Positions 22,389-31,495 of a stretch of DNA of 48,961 bases are shown one piece after another; positions within the stretch are counted from its first letter, which is position 1; every line of letters begins with the position of its first letter. Where the stretch lies: IMG/VR virus record IMGVR_UViG_3300047409_000197, positions 1 to 48,961 of that record; one strand, given 5' to 3'. The DNA comes from a virus. Position numbers and translations under genes: made by a program. The notes beneath the pieces were generated by a model. It was not told the origin of the DNA, ran no database searches, and worked only from the letters and a program-made list of their open reading frames with translations.

Positions 22389-22838
22389 ATGATCCTCGAC
22401 GGACAACTTGTGTTCGATGCCTCGGGCACGACAATCACGACCACCGCAACCAGCACTAACGTCATCGACCTTTCGGTCGCCCGTGACCTCGGCGTTGGTG
22501 ACTATCCGGCCCTGAAACTGGCAATCTTCGTCGGCACGGCGTTCACGTCAACCGCCGCGGCGACCCTCCAGATCCAGGTCCAGGGTTCGACCGATAACAG
22601 CAACTTCACGACTATGGCCGAATCGCGTGCTTACGCCATCGCCGACCTCGTCGCCGGAACCAAGCTCTTCCCGATCGACCTCCCGGCAGCTGGCGGTGTT
22701 CAGGCTATCCCGCGTTATCTTCGCCTCAACTACGTTGGCGGAACGGCCACCTTCACCACCGGCAAATTGTCGGCTTACCTCGTCCTCGACCGCCCGGATA
22801 CCATCGCGTATCCTGCCGGCATCAACATCACGAACTGA
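22389..22838 (+). CDS. Capsid cement/decoration protein (Bbp16-like)
   Basis: The 149-residue beta-rich product (MILDGQLVFDASGTTITT, ATLQIQVQGSTDNSNFTT) matches the Bbp16 family, which forms trimers or dimers that lock the BPP-1 capsid. It lacks cysteine. It is 15 nt downstream of the capsid gene, with AAGGA 9 nt before ATG. Confidence 0.85.
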   Translation: MILDGQLVFDASGTTITTTATSTNVIDLSVARDLGVGDYPALKLAIFVGTAFTSTAAATLQIQVQGSTDNSNFTTMAESRAYAIADLVAGTKLFPIDLPAAGGVQAIPRYLRLNYVGGTATFTTGKLSAYLVLDRPDTIAYPAGINITN

Positions 22839-22849
22839 GGACGAAACAC

Positions 22850-23494
22850 ATGAACCGCAAGATCGCACTCGCGCTGGGGTTGGCCCTTTGGCCTGCCCTG
22901 GCTCTCGCCCAGCAACCCGGCGGCACCGGCGTCAACACCGTTCCGCAAGCTGGCGTTATCACCGGCATCAACAACCAGCAGTCCACTTATACCGCTGGTT
23001 TCATCGGCCTCGTTCCGCCCGCGTCGGCCACCGACACGATCTGCATCGCGGGGTCCTCGACCAAGACCATCGCGGTGACGAGGATTCAGCTTTCCGGCAC
23101 GGCGGGCACGCTTGTGACCTTGCCGATCACGCTCGTCCGTCGAGCCTCTGTAGACACCGGCGGCACCGCGGCCTCCACCACCGCGAACCCGGCGAATAAC
23201 ATCGCGAAGCACGACACCAACAACGGCACGGCTACGGCAGTTCCAATCGCTTACACCGCCGTCCCGACGATCCCTGACACCTCCCCGACGTACCTTCAAA
23301 CGGCCAACTTGACTTTGCCCGTCACGACTGCGGGCACGTCAACTGTTCCGCTTGATTGGCGCTTCGGCAACATCGCTACGGGCGAGCAGCCTTTGATCCT
23401 CCGTGGCGTCACGCAGCAACTTTGTCTCAACTTCAACACTATCTCGGTCTCGTCTGGCGTGCTTACCGGCTCGCTGACTTGGTACGAGTTCTAA
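22850..23494 (+). CDS. Signal-peptide structural protein (214 aa), function unknown
   Basis: The N-terminus is a textbook Sec signal: basic NRK, hydrophobic core IALALGLALWPALA, then the cleavage site ALA-QQ. The rest is Thr/Ala/Gly-rich and beta-like, with no charged domain and exactly two cysteines (TICIAG near residue 65 and QLCLNF near residue 190), which could form one disulfide. It lies directly after the head genes and before fibre-like genes. It may be a virion or tail protein that is exported, or a secreted decoy. The signal is clear; the role is unknown. Confidence 0.75.
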   Translation: MNRKIALALGLALWPALALAQQPGGTGVNTVPQAGVITGINNQQSTYTAGFIGLVPPASATDTICIAGSSTKTIAVTRIQLSGTAGTLVTLPITLVRRASVDTGGTAASTTANPANNIAKHDTNNGTATAVPIAYTAVPTIPDTSPTYLQTANLTLPVTTAGTSTVPLDWRFGNIATGEQPLILRGVTQQLCLNFNTISVSSGVLTGSLTWYEF

Positions 23495-23510
23495 CCGAAA
23501 GGTCTTCCCC

Positions 23511-23885
23511 ATGAAGTATCGTCTCGATGAAAGTCACTACGACGAATACGCTGAACTCCCTGCGGGCACGGAAGTCGGGGACGGGACGGCAGTTTCATGG
23601 AAATATCCTGAGACCATCGACAACGTGACTTTGAGGGGGAAGTACAAGCCCCCCTCAAAGTCAATGACGCCCCTCGACGACGAGGCGAAGAAGGCGTACG
23701 CGGAACACTTTAAGATCGAGGCGCCGGTGAAGGACCCGGAGAAGAAGCCCGCGATCTTCAGTGCTAATCCGAGTGATACCGGAACCGCCGCGCCTTCGAC
23801 CGGTAATACCTTCACCGGCAAGCCGATCTTGCCCCCAGCGTCAGCCCCTGTCTCTAAGCCCATCGACAAATCTGGAAGGGACTAA
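23511..23885 (+). CDS. Structural-region protein of unknown function (124 aa)
   Basis: Unlike the genes on both sides it has no signal peptide and no cysteine. The N-terminus is acidic (MKYRLDESHYDEYAELPAGTEV), the second half is Pro/Ala/Ser-rich and looks disordered (PSDTGTAAPSTGNTFTGKPIL). Its position fits a virion accessory protein made in the cytoplasm. Confidence 0.72.
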   Translation: MKYRLDESHYDEYAELPAGTEVGDGTAVSWKYPETIDNVTLRGKYKPPSKSMTPLDDEAKKAYAEHFKIEAPVKDPEKKPAIFSANPSDTGTAAPSTGNTFTGKPILPPASAPVSKPIDKSGRD

Positions 23886-23890
23886 CCCCA

Positions 23891-24553
23891 ATGCTTTCGC
23901 GTAGTGCTCTCATAGGCTCTTTAGCCGCAGGCTTCGTCTTTATGGGAGCCTACGCGGTTGGGCAGGTTGTCCCGCAGCCAGGACCCCCGTATAATATCGC
24001 CTGCGCCTATAACACGTCCCCCGTGACGTTGACCAACGGTCAGGCCGGATGGGTTCAATGTGATTCGAGTGGAAAACTCGCTATTTCCGCCACGATTGAT
24101 ACGACAGGGCTTGCAACCTCAGCTAATCAGGCGACAGAAATATCATCGCTTGCGACTATCGCTACTGCGGTACAGGCCGCGATCCCAGCGGGCACAGCAA
24201 TCATCGGCAAGGTCGGCATCGATCAGACCACGCCAGGCACCACGAATAATGTCAGCGTCTCTCCGCTCCCTCGCGCAGCACGCAACTTCCCCGGCTGCAC
24301 GGTCGGTAACACGACAACTAACTGCCTTGCCGCCTCAACGGCGGTGACGTTTCTTCAAATCCAGAACGTCGATACATCCGCGTCAATGGCATGCGCCTTT
24401 GGGGTATCGGCCGTGCTTAACGACAAAAGTTCGTTGCAGCTTGCCGCAGGGCAGGGCGCATCATGGGGACCAAACACTGGAGGCGTGCCGACCGGGCAGC
24501 TTAATTGCATCGCGTCAGGCGCGTCTAAGCCGCTTTATGTGGAGTGGAATTGA
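23891..24553 (+). CDS. Signal-peptide fibre-like protein (220 aa)
   Basis: The start SRSALIGSLAAGFVFMGAYA reads as a signal peptide with likely cleavage after AYA or AVG. The mature part is Thr/Ser/Ala-rich and contains six cysteines in short sets (NIAC, WVQC, FPGC with TNC, SMAC, QLNC). An even number and close pairs fit disulfides formed outside the cytoplasm. A helical repeat-like centre (ISSLATIATAVQAAIPAG) resembles fibre stalk regions. The gene overlaps the next by TGATG. It is probably part of the fibre or an exported surface protein. Confidence 0.75.
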   Translation: MLSRSALIGSLAAGFVFMGAYAVGQVVPQPGPPYNIACAYNTSPVTLTNGQAGWVQCDSSGKLAISATIDTTGLATSANQATEISSLATIATAVQAAIPAGTAIIGKVGIDQTTPGTTNNVSVSPLPRAARNFPGCTVGNTTTNCLAASTAVTFLQIQNVDTSASMACAFGVSAVLNDKSSLQLAAGQGASWGPNTGGVPTGQLNCIASGASKPLYVEWN

Positions 24554-25347
24554 TGATTAGCGCGCGCACCGATCAGTGGCTTCGCATCGCGGCTTTGTGC
24601 CTTGGCATTGCTGTCTTCTCGCTCGTCGGGTCGCAGGCGCAGATCGGGCCAGCGCCGGGCGGTGGCGGCGGCACGCCGGGTGGCAGCAATACGCAGTGCC
24701 AGTTCAACAATTCTGGCGCGTTCGGTGGGGATAGCGGTTGCATTTATGCAAGTGGAACACAGACGCTTAGCACTAAGTCCGTCGCCCCTAGTTTTGGCGA
24801 CGGAACTAATTTCCAAGTCAAGTGGATAACATCACCGGATACTGTCGCAGCTTTTAGAAACACCGCCGATAATGCTTATATTCAGGTTTATGCCTTTGCT
24901 TTTTTTGCTGGAAATTCCAGATATTCTTACGGACAGAATGGTGTTTTCAGTTCTGTCGCTAATAGTGCAAATTTAACGGCGTCGGACTGGCGTAGTGCAA
25001 TGCAGGCGCTTGAATTTGGTTCTGGCGCAGGTATGTCGTGGGCAACAACCAGTAATCAAGACAGTGGAACCTACGATACAGGCATTTCACGAAATGCAGC
25101 GGGCGTTGTTGAAGTTAATAATGCTACAGCAGGAGCATTTCGGGATGTGTTAGTGAGACAGATCATCACTAGCCCGGTTGCGGTTGGCTCATTACAAACT
25201 TGCAATTCTGGCAATAAGGGGGCACGAGCCTTTGTGACCGATAGTAATGCCGTATCTTTCACGGCAGGCATAGGAGCGGTGGTGGCCGCTGGCGGTTCAA
25301 CCAATGTCCCCGTCGTGTGCGATGGTACGAACTGGAGAATTGGGTAG
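24553..25347 (+). CDS. Signal-peptide fibre-like protein with NNSGAFGG motif (264 aa)
   Basis: ATG 24553 overlaps the previous stop. Residues 1-29 form a signal peptide (core IAALCLGIAVFSLVG, cleavage after SQA). A glycine-rich stretch leads to QFNNSGAFGGDSGC, a motif common at the start of phage tail fibre shafts, where the usual valine of TQVQFNN is cysteine. Four cysteines remain after the signal (TQC, SGC, QTC, VVC). The body is beta-rich and polar. A fibre or fibre-linked protein is likely, and the signal is unusual for one. Confidence 0.78.
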   Translation: MISARTDQWLRIAALCLGIAVFSLVGSQAQIGPAPGGGGGTPGGSNTQCQFNNSGAFGGDSGCIYASGTQTLSTKSVAPSFGDGTNFQVKWITSPDTVAAFRNTADNAYIQVYAFAFFAGNSRYSYGQNGVFSSVANSANLTASDWRSAMQALEFGSGAGMSWATTSNQDSGTYDTGISRNAAGVVEVNNATAGAFRDVLVRQIITSPVAVGSLQTCNSGNKGARAFVTDSNAVSFTAGIGAVVAAGGSTNVPVVCDGTNWRIG

Positions 25348-27291
25348 ATGTTTGCGACTGCCCGAATATTTCTTGCATTCGTCGTTGCCTTCATCATCGC
25401 GGAGGCGATGCCCAACACGGCAAAGTCGTGGATACACGGCGCTATCGCGCAAGGTAATTATTGGGTGCAATCAGGACTCAATATTTATTATAACACTGGA
25501 AATGTTAGTATTGGAACAACGACGAATCTAACACTTGCTCCGCTTGAAGTTGTTAACGGTATCAGTGTCACATGCACTAATCCTTCTGTTGGCAACGACG
25601 CGAACGAACGTCGCTGTTTAGACGTTCGTAATACGGTCAATACTTCAAATTCAAACCCGGATTTTACTAACGAAGAAAATATTGTTTCTTCTTTGACCGC
25701 TACCAATGGCCGTAATTTTTATAGTGCTGATACTCAAGTAAAGACAACTTTCTTCCCACTTAATATTTACGGGAATTATACTGCGGCAGGTCAGAAGTTT
25801 ATCCTTTCTAAATCGGCCGACTGTAAGGGTATGGGTGACTGCTTCATGGAGACGAAGCGGCTGACCTTTTCAGGAGGGCCGGTCTCTGGTGATGAGGGGC
25901 AATCGTGGGCATCGGTTGGGACTTTAGGGCAACCAAATAGCCTTTCGAGAGCGGCCATTGCGTCAATTCCGGCCCAAACAACCTGTAACACAACGCTTAC
26001 GCAGGCGGTTACCAGAAATATCAGCGCGCAAGCGGTTAGTGTTGCTAGTACGACAAATTGTAATGTTAATGATTGGGTCGTGATAGATCAAGCATTTGAC
26101 CAAGTGGCTCCGAATATTGAGGCGGTTCAGATCACCGCTGTTGGCGGGGGCAGGATCACGGCGGTATTTTCTGCTAATCATCAAAGCGGCCGAACAGTTA
26201 CGCCAGCAAAGGTGTTAGTGCTCGATAGCTTTGCTGGGAGTGGTTGGGGACAGGATAGAGAGGTCGTCAATCTATCCGGTGCATCTTATACAACTGGAAC
26301 CGTTGCTTCTATTGATAGTAGCTCGGGGTTTTCCAAGTTCGTAGGCTCAGGGACGACTTGGGCGAATAATATGGTTGGTGGAAGCGCAACGAATATTGGC
26401 TGCGCCTCGCTTGATAACGACACATTTAATGGTTCTCCGTTTAATGGGTCTGGAGCAACTTCTCCGCTACGCTCGTGGTACGTTATTAACAGCGTGATAG
26501 ATGCTACACATTTCAGCATTATATCTTTTGAGGTAGCCGCCAACATTTCATACCGAGGAAACGGAGTCGGATCTGGTGGCTATCAGGTGCGCCCATGCGC
26601 ACGTGCCTTGCGTATAAATGGCACTACCATAATTATGGAAACTACAGCCGCCACGTGGACTGTTGGTGATACACTTGAACAAGCAATAAATCCCTATCCT
26701 TATGTGGTTGGATATCAAGATCGTGTACAGGTGTGGACGCCGGGAATGTCTGTCAATGCGTATTTTGACCTTAAAAATGTAGGTGCTAGGGCGATGGCAT
26801 CCGGCTATTCTTGCGACTCAGTTATGGCTACAGGTTCGGGGGCGCAAACATACGGTTGGGAGTCGTGCGTCATAGCAAATAAAGCAAATTATGGATTGCG
26901 AACAAACGTAATAAACACCGCTGCTATTTATACAGAAAGCGCCTTTAGTTCTGGAAGTGTGACCGACAACGCCAGCAAAATAGTAATTGGCGGGCCGTAT
27001 GTGATGATGAACACCCCAAATGAGGGTATTTACTTTCAAACTACCCCCACTGGCGCTGGTGGTTTGGTCACGGTTAAAAGTCCGAATATAACACTAGAAG
27101 ATCGGCCGCGTTGGGATTGGGATGGTGCGTTTGGACTAACTAGGTATATATCTGGTATTGAAATCACTGCCCCTTCGGCTCCTGCCGCGAATGGCTGGCG
27201 TATTTACGGTAAAGATAATGGCGCAGGGAAAACGCAGATTTGCGCGCTATTCAATACTGGTGCAGAGCAATGCTTCGCAACTCAGCCATGA
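25348..27291 (+). CDS. Signal-peptide tail fibre / adhesin-like protein (647 aa)
   Basis: ATG 25348 follows the previous TAG at once. Residues 6-20 (RIFLAFVVAFIIAEA) form a signal or signal-anchor. The body is beta-rich with a NVSIGTTTN motif near residue 50 of the type seen in trimeric fibre heads, and 12 cysteines in sets such as KSADCKGMGDC and RPCARAL. The end contains ITAPSAPAANGWRIYGKDNGAGKTQICALF, a phage fibre C-terminal pattern. It is probably host-receptor binding. The DNA is AT-richer than the head genes, which fits a region under frequent exchange. Confidence 0.8.
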   Translation: MFATARIFLAFVVAFIIAEAMPNTAKSWIHGAIAQGNYWVQSGLNIYYNTGNVSIGTTTNLTLAPLEVVNGISVTCTNPSVGNDANERRCLDVRNTVNTSNSNPDFTNEENIVSSLTATNGRNFYSADTQVKTTFFPLNIYGNYTAAGQKFILSKSADCKGMGDCFMETKRLTFSGGPVSGDEGQSWASVGTLGQPNSLSRAAIASIPAQTTCNTTLTQAVTRNISAQAVSVASTTNCNVNDWVVIDQAFDQVAPNIEAVQITAVGGGRITAVFSANHQSGRTVTPAKVLVLDSFAGSGWGQDREVVNLSGASYTTGTVASIDSSSGFSKFVGSGTTWANNMVGGSATNIGCASLDNDTFNGSPFNGSGATSPLRSWYVINSVIDATHFSIISFEVAANISYRGNGVGSGGYQVRPCARALRINGTTIIMETTAATWTVGDTLEQAINPYPYVVGYQDRVQVWTPGMSVNAYFDLKNVGARAMASGYSCDSVMATGSGAQTYGWESCVIANKANYGLRTNVINTAAIYTESAFSSGSVTDNASKIVIGGPYVMMNTPNEGIYFQTTPTGAGGLVTVKSPNITLEDRPRWDWDGAFGLTRYISGIEITAPSAPAANGWRIYGKDNGAGKTQICALFNTGAEQCFATQP

Positions 27292-27334
27292 GAACCGCCT
27301 TCGAAATCAACTTCGCACTTTGGGGAATGATCGC

Positions 27335-30300
27335 ATGCGTCGTCTTGCACTTTTGGGGCTAATCGCCCTTTGGCCCGGACTGGCCGCGGCCCAGTGGCAG
27401 GTCCCAACCGGCTCGATTCCCCTCGGCAAGGGCCAGGGCAAGGTTGGCTTTGGTTTCGTCACCCCTTCCGGCGGCGGGACACAGTGCCTTCTCGACACCG
27501 CCCCGCCAACTTTCGGTGCTTGTGGGGCGGGGGGTCTTCCGTCTCTTACCAACGGCCGAATTTGGGTAGGCAACGGATCAAACGCCGCCGTCGCGGTTGT
27601 TATGTCCGGCGATTGCACTATCGTTGCGGCAGGTGCAATCACCTGCACTAAAACTGGCGGCGTTGCTTTCGGCCCCTTCGCCTCCGCAACCGGCACGGGT
27701 ATTCCTTCCCAAACCGGCAGCACAATTAACTTCCGCACAATCACCGGAACCACAAATCAAATCACCGCCACTAATGGCGATGGGACGTCTGGAAATCCAA
27801 CTCTTTCTTTCCCGACCGCGGATTTCATCTCTGTCAGCCCCGCTCTAGCCGCAGCATCATCTACTGTCGCGAAATTCAAAAACACAACCGCCGCTAATAA
27901 TACCGCGGTCGAGATTGACTCGGTTGCTAACCAAAACGCGGGTGTTGTTTTAGACAATAATACCGCAATTAAATGGGTGATTCGTAACACCGGCTCCGAC
28001 ACGACAAACAGATATTCAATCTTGAATGCAGCGGTGGCCTCTGAGGTATTCTCGATCTTGCAGGCCGGAGATGTCGGTGTTGGAACAACTACTCCATCGT
28101 CGCCGTCAGGCTTCACTAAAGCACTTGAATTATCACACGCATCCAGTGCTTCGTTTGTAGTAACTGGTGGAGCAAACCGCGCCGAGTTCGGTGTGTCGGC
28201 AAGCGGCGGCTACATTGGTAGCGCAGGAAGTCTACCTTTCCGCCTTGGTGCGGCTGGGGTTGAAAAGGCCAGAATCGATGCTTCTGGAAATTTTGGTTTT
28301 GGCACTACGACCCCGATTGTGAATGCGAATACAAGTATTTTTGCGACTTTATCTGGAGACGCTCTCGGCGCAAATAAATTCGGCGAGTTCTCGATAGGTG
28401 GCAATATCACCGGCACTAGTAATCCAGTTGGTAACCTAAATTTCTATAATAGTGCGCTTGGAACCGCAGACAAACGCATTGCTACGATCGCTGCATCGAA
28501 CAACGGTGCGACCAATTCAGGTGTACTTGATTTCTATACCTATAATGCAGGCACTCCTGCCTCGGCTATGACAATAGATAAATCTAGAAATGTTGGCATT
28601 GGGACATCGACGCCTTCCGCCCAGCTTCACACGACCAGCACCGTTCGCTTCGCCGGTCTTTCCGGCGTCGGGACCTCTGGCTGCCTTGGCAACGACACGT
28701 CCGGGAATATCACCGCAGGCAACCCCTGCACCGGCACCGGCTTTCCTTCTGGCGGTGTGAAGGGTGATATCGCATACTATAGCGCGGCGAGCACTGGCGC
28801 GGCGACGAAAGCCTCGGATGCGAACATCATTATCCAGGGCGGCGATCCGTCAGGTGGGTCAACCTCAACTGCGGCGGCGGTATTGGCATATGGATACTCG
28901 AAACGTATCGTTCTTCCTCCTGCTTCTGGCGGCGCAACGGGAGTATATAAATTCTCTACTGATGTTATTTTCCCAACCGGCACCGAATTGAATATTCCTT
29001 GTGGCGTAACTCTTAAGCCTGATAGTGGTAAGGTCGTCCGAAATATCGGTGTAACAAAGGGAGGGCAATGTCAGATTGCGGACACGTCTGCGGGTGGCAC
29101 GGTTTATCTCGGTCGTGACGTTAAGGCCGAATGGTGGCCCTCGACTGGTGGTGATAGCGCCCTTGCAATAAACGCAGCAGACGCGAGTACGACTGATGCG
29201 GTTACAAATAATGCGGATGGAGGCGAAACGATTATTCGGCTTGCCTGTAATAAAACTTACACACCTCTTACCTCAATTACTTTGCACGCAAAGTTGGGGA
29301 ACGACCAAAAGCTAGTCGGCTGTGGACCGAGTACTGTCTTCGATCCAACAGGCGGGTCGTTTTCGACTGGAGGAATGCTGACGCAAATCGGCGCGACCGG
29401 CAGCGACAGTCTTATGGCGTTTACCTGGAGTGACTTTACGGTCACCTGTTCTGCCGATCAAAACCTAGAGGCACTTACCCTTGCCGGTTCCGGGGGCGGA
29501 TCGAACTCGATTCGATCGAACACCAAAAACAGAATTGCGCGCTTGCGAATCACTGGTTGCCGCACAGGCATTGGATTTTATAATACTCGAAACGTTGTGG
29601 TTGAGGATGTCCAAATTCAGGTTCGCGGGGATACAACTTTTGACTCTCGAACCATGTACTTTGGTGGAGCTGCCTTTGTTGGCGACACTGATATTGTTCG
29701 TGGTCAATATGAATGTTCTCCTGGCCCAACCCCAACCGGCGGTGTAGGCTATGGTATGCGATTTGATTCTACGGCAGGAACCAACATTTCAGGTATTCGA
29801 GTTAATGGGACTGTATTTTATAATTGTAACAAGATGATTAACGCGACGTGGTCCTCTACAGGAACTATGGGAGATCACTGGTTCTACGGAGGCACTCAAT
29901 GTGAGACGTGCAGTAACATTGCTGATTACGGTGGAAGCGCGGCGGGTATCAATGCTGCAATGATTCGTTTCAATGATCTATATTTTACAAATTCACAAGA
30001 TACCCAATATACAGCAACGATTAGTGACGGTGCGGGTGGCTCCGGTAATCAAATGGCGATCTCTGCCGTCGTCTCTGGATTACCTGATTATAATACAAAA
30101 CTAAGAGTAGGATTTTCGGTTCGTGGTGCAGGTGTTACGGCTGGGACAATTGTTAGCGCACTTGGTACTTGCACAATGGTTCCGTTAGCTCCGTGTACAG
30201 CAACAGTAAGCAATAACCATACTATTCTTGGGGGGACTGCAATGGTATCAAACGATTCTCAACCCAAGTTCCGTTTTGATGGGGGAAATGCTGATGAAAT

Positions 30301-30676
30301 CGTAGACGTTTCGATTAACAAGGTTCGTATTCGAGGGGGCGGAGGTTGTACCTCATGTCGAATTGCGTCGTTTGCAGGAACCTCGTTAATCAATATTACT
30401 GATAATCAATTTGCGAGTGTAAATGGGTCTGGAAGTATGCCAGTAGAAATTTTCAGTTTTGTTAGTTCACGAAAAGCAACTATTATAGGTAACACAATAG
30501 ATCCATTTGGAATCTCTGGAGCCCCCGACCATTTAGTCTCTGCTTCGTCAAGCAGCAATGATATTGTAATTACAGGAAACAATGTTCGTGGTGGAGCCTC
30601 AGACATCGCTAATTTTAGCGGGGTGACTAATTCGTGCGTCAGTCTTAATCTCCCAAACTCGAATGTGTCATGCTAA
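27335..30676 (+). CDS. Signal-peptide tailspike/fibre, large (1113 aa), beta-helix type
   Basis: I choose ATG 27335 because it gives a perfect signal peptide (MRRLALLGLIALWPGLAAA, then QWQ) with GGGGA upstream; the longer frame from 27158 overlaps the previous gene. The shaft has GVGTTTP, GFGTTTP and GIGTSTP copies (about residues 250-430). After residue 500 VYLGRDVKAEWWPSTGGDSALAIN marks the head-binding/pectin-lyase start of tailspikes, followed by a beta-helix domain with NVVVEDVQIQ and similar rungs. It has 22 cysteines after the signal, mostly in close pairs. A polysaccharide-binding or depolymerase role is inferred; catalytic residues are not identified. Confidence 0.83.
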   Translation: MRRLALLGLIALWPGLAAAQWQVPTGSIPLGKGQGKVGFGFVTPSGGGTQCLLDTAPPTFGACGAGGLPSLTNGRIWVGNGSNAAVAVVMSGDCTIVAAGAITCTKTGGVAFGPFASATGTGIPSQTGSTINFRTITGTTNQITATNGDGTSGNPTLSFPTADFISVSPALAAASSTVAKFKNTTAANNTAVEIDSVANQNAGVVLDNNTAIKWVIRNTGSDTTNRYSILNAAVASEVFSILQAGDVGVGTTTPSSPSGFTKALELSHASSASFVVTGGANRAEFGVSASGGYIGSAGSLPFRLGAAGVEKARIDASGNFGFGTTTPIVNANTSIFATLSGDALGANKFGEFSIGGNITGTSNPVGNLNFYNSALGTADKRIATIAASNNGATNSGVLDFYTYNAGTPASAMTIDKSRNVGIGTSTPSAQLHTTSTVRFAGLSGVGTSGCLGNDTSGNITAGNPCTGTGFPSGGVKGDIAYYSAASTGAATKASDANIIIQGGDPSGGSTSTAAAVLAYGYSKRIVLPPASGGATGVYKFSTDVIFPTGTELNIPCGVTLKPDSGKVVRNIGVTKGGQCQIADTSAGGTVYLGRDVKAEWWPSTGGDSALAINAADASTTDAVTNNADGGETIIRLACNKTYTPLTSITLHAKLGNDQKLVGCGPSTVFDPTGGSFSTGGMLTQIGATGSDSLMAFTWSDFTVTCSADQNLEALTLAGSGGGSNSIRSNTKNRIARLRITGCRTGIGFYNTRNVVVEDVQIQVRGDTTFDSRTMYFGGAAFVGDTDIVRGQYECSPGPTPTGGVGYGMRFDSTAGTNISGIRVNGTVFYNCNKMINATWSSTGTMGDHWFYGGTQCETCSNIADYGGSAAGINAAMIRFNDLYFTNSQDTQYTATISDGAGGSGNQMAISAVVSGLPDYNTKLRVGFSVRGAGVTAGTIVSALGTCTMVPLAPCTATVSNNHTILGGTAMVSNDSQPKFRFDGGNADEIVDVSINKVRIRGGGGCTSCRIASFAGTSLINITDNQFASVNGSGSMPVEIFSFVSSRKATIIGNTIDPFGISGAPDHLVSASSSSNDIVITGNNVRGGASDIANFSGVTNSCVSLNLPNSNVSC

Positions 30677-30882
30677 AATACGGAGCCATCATTATCGTCC
30701 TAATGATCGCCATGCTCCTTGGCTGGTACTGGTCGCTGCCGCGCCTGGACCCGACCGGGAAGTATGACTCTTCCGCCGCGATCAAGGCAATGATTGATGA
30801 TCGGCCGGTCGTCAATGCCTCGTCCGGCTGGCCGATGACCCGCACCGGCTGGCCTTTCTTCGAGCGGTATTCACCCAAATGA
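30670..30882 (+). CDS. Small single-span membrane protein (70 aa)
   Basis: The N-terminal residues 4-24 (YGAIIIVLMIAMLLGWYWSL) form a transmembrane or uncleaved signal segment, followed by a short periplasmic-type domain (RLDPTGKYDSSAAIKAMIDD). It overlaps the tailspike stop by 7 nt. It precedes the holin, so a lysis or membrane role is likely; single-span proteins here can act as antiholins, which is speculative. Confidence 0.7.
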   Translation: MLKYGAIIIVLMIAMLLGWYWSLPRLDPTGKYDSSAAIKAMIDDRPVVNASSGWPMTRTGWPFFERYSPK

Positions 30883-30947
30883 TGATCGAGGCGATTCAGG
30901 AAATTGAACGTCTCAAAACCGGGGCGCTGCCCCAAAAGGAGAACCTC

Positions 30948-31274
30948 GTGAATAAAGAGCAAGTCAATTCTGGAATCCGTTGGTTCGTCTCGACCTTTGG
31001 CGGCGTCCTCGCCGGATACTTCGCCGCGTGGTCGGGGTGGTTCTCGGCGGATCAGATTGTCGGCGCGCTGAATAGCCCGACGTTTCTGGCCCTGGCGACT
31101 TCGATCGTGATGGGTGTGTGGGGCATCTTCAACAAGACCGACAAGAACATCGTCGCCTCTGCCGCGGCTTTGCCTCAGGTCTCTGCTATCACAGTATCCA
31201 CTCCGGCTCTTGCAGTTGCAGCTAAGGCCGCCGATCCAAGCACTAACGTCACGACGGAGCCTGTCACCAAGTGA
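30948..31274 (+). CDS. Holin (Pam3_gp28-like)
   Basis: The frame is open from ATG 30879, but GTG 30948 has AAAAGGAG exactly 6 nt upstream and begins MNKEQVNSGIRWFVSTFGG, matching known holins. The product of 108 residues has two or three hydrophobic segments (WFVSTFGGVLAGYFAAWSG, TFLALATSIVMGVWGIF) and an Ala-rich C-terminus. It would form the membrane lesion that starts lysis. A GGGGC-GCT-GCCCC hairpin lies just before the ribosome site. Whether the upstream ATG also makes a longer antiholin-like form is unproven. Confidence 0.78.
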   Translation: MNKEQVNSGIRWFVSTFGGVLAGYFAAWSGWFSADQIVGALNSPTFLALATSIVMGVWGIFNKTDKNIVASAAALPQVSAITVSTPALAVAAKAADPSTNVTTEPVTK

Positions 31275-31495
31275 GTTGGGTCAGTCTGCTTATCATCGTC
31301 CTGAAGTTCGCGTATGCCCTTTTAAACAAGGTGCATGACGAAGAACTGATTAACGAGGGCGAGGATCGGCAGATCACGAAGATGCTGATGGAAATGACGA
31401 AGCGGTCGAAGGTGGCGAAAGAGATCGATGACCGCTTCGCACACGCCACGCCGGAAGAAGTGGAGAAAGCACTTGACAAAGATTTTCGGGATTAG
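31271..31495 (+). CDS. Small membrane protein, possible i-spanin (74 aa)
   Basis: GTG 31271 overlaps the holin stop (GTGA). The product has one N-terminal hydrophobic segment (MSWVSLLIIVLKFAYALL) and a charged helical remainder (QITKMLMEMTKRSKVAKEID) that would be periplasmic or cytoplasmic. Its end overlaps a lipoprotein gene in another frame, as in i-spanin/o-spanin pairs. The short length is below normal Rz (about 150), so the assignment is tentative. Confidence 0.62.
   Translation: MSWVSLLIIVLKFAYALLNKVHDEELINEGEDRQITKMLMEMTKRSKVAKEIDDRFAHATPEEVEKALDKDFRD

Noticed and set aside
21768-22406. 212-codon antisense frame across the capsid gene
   Set aside because: Arises from codon bias; no start signals or known product.
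27158-27334. Longer start for the tailspike gene at 27158
   Set aside because: It would overlap the previous fibre gene by over 130 nt and would bury the clear signal peptide that starts at 27335.
22850-30676. Diversity-generating retroelement, as in BPP-1
   Set aside because: No reverse transcriptase gene and no template/variable repeat pair was seen; the relation to BPP-1 is only in the head genes.
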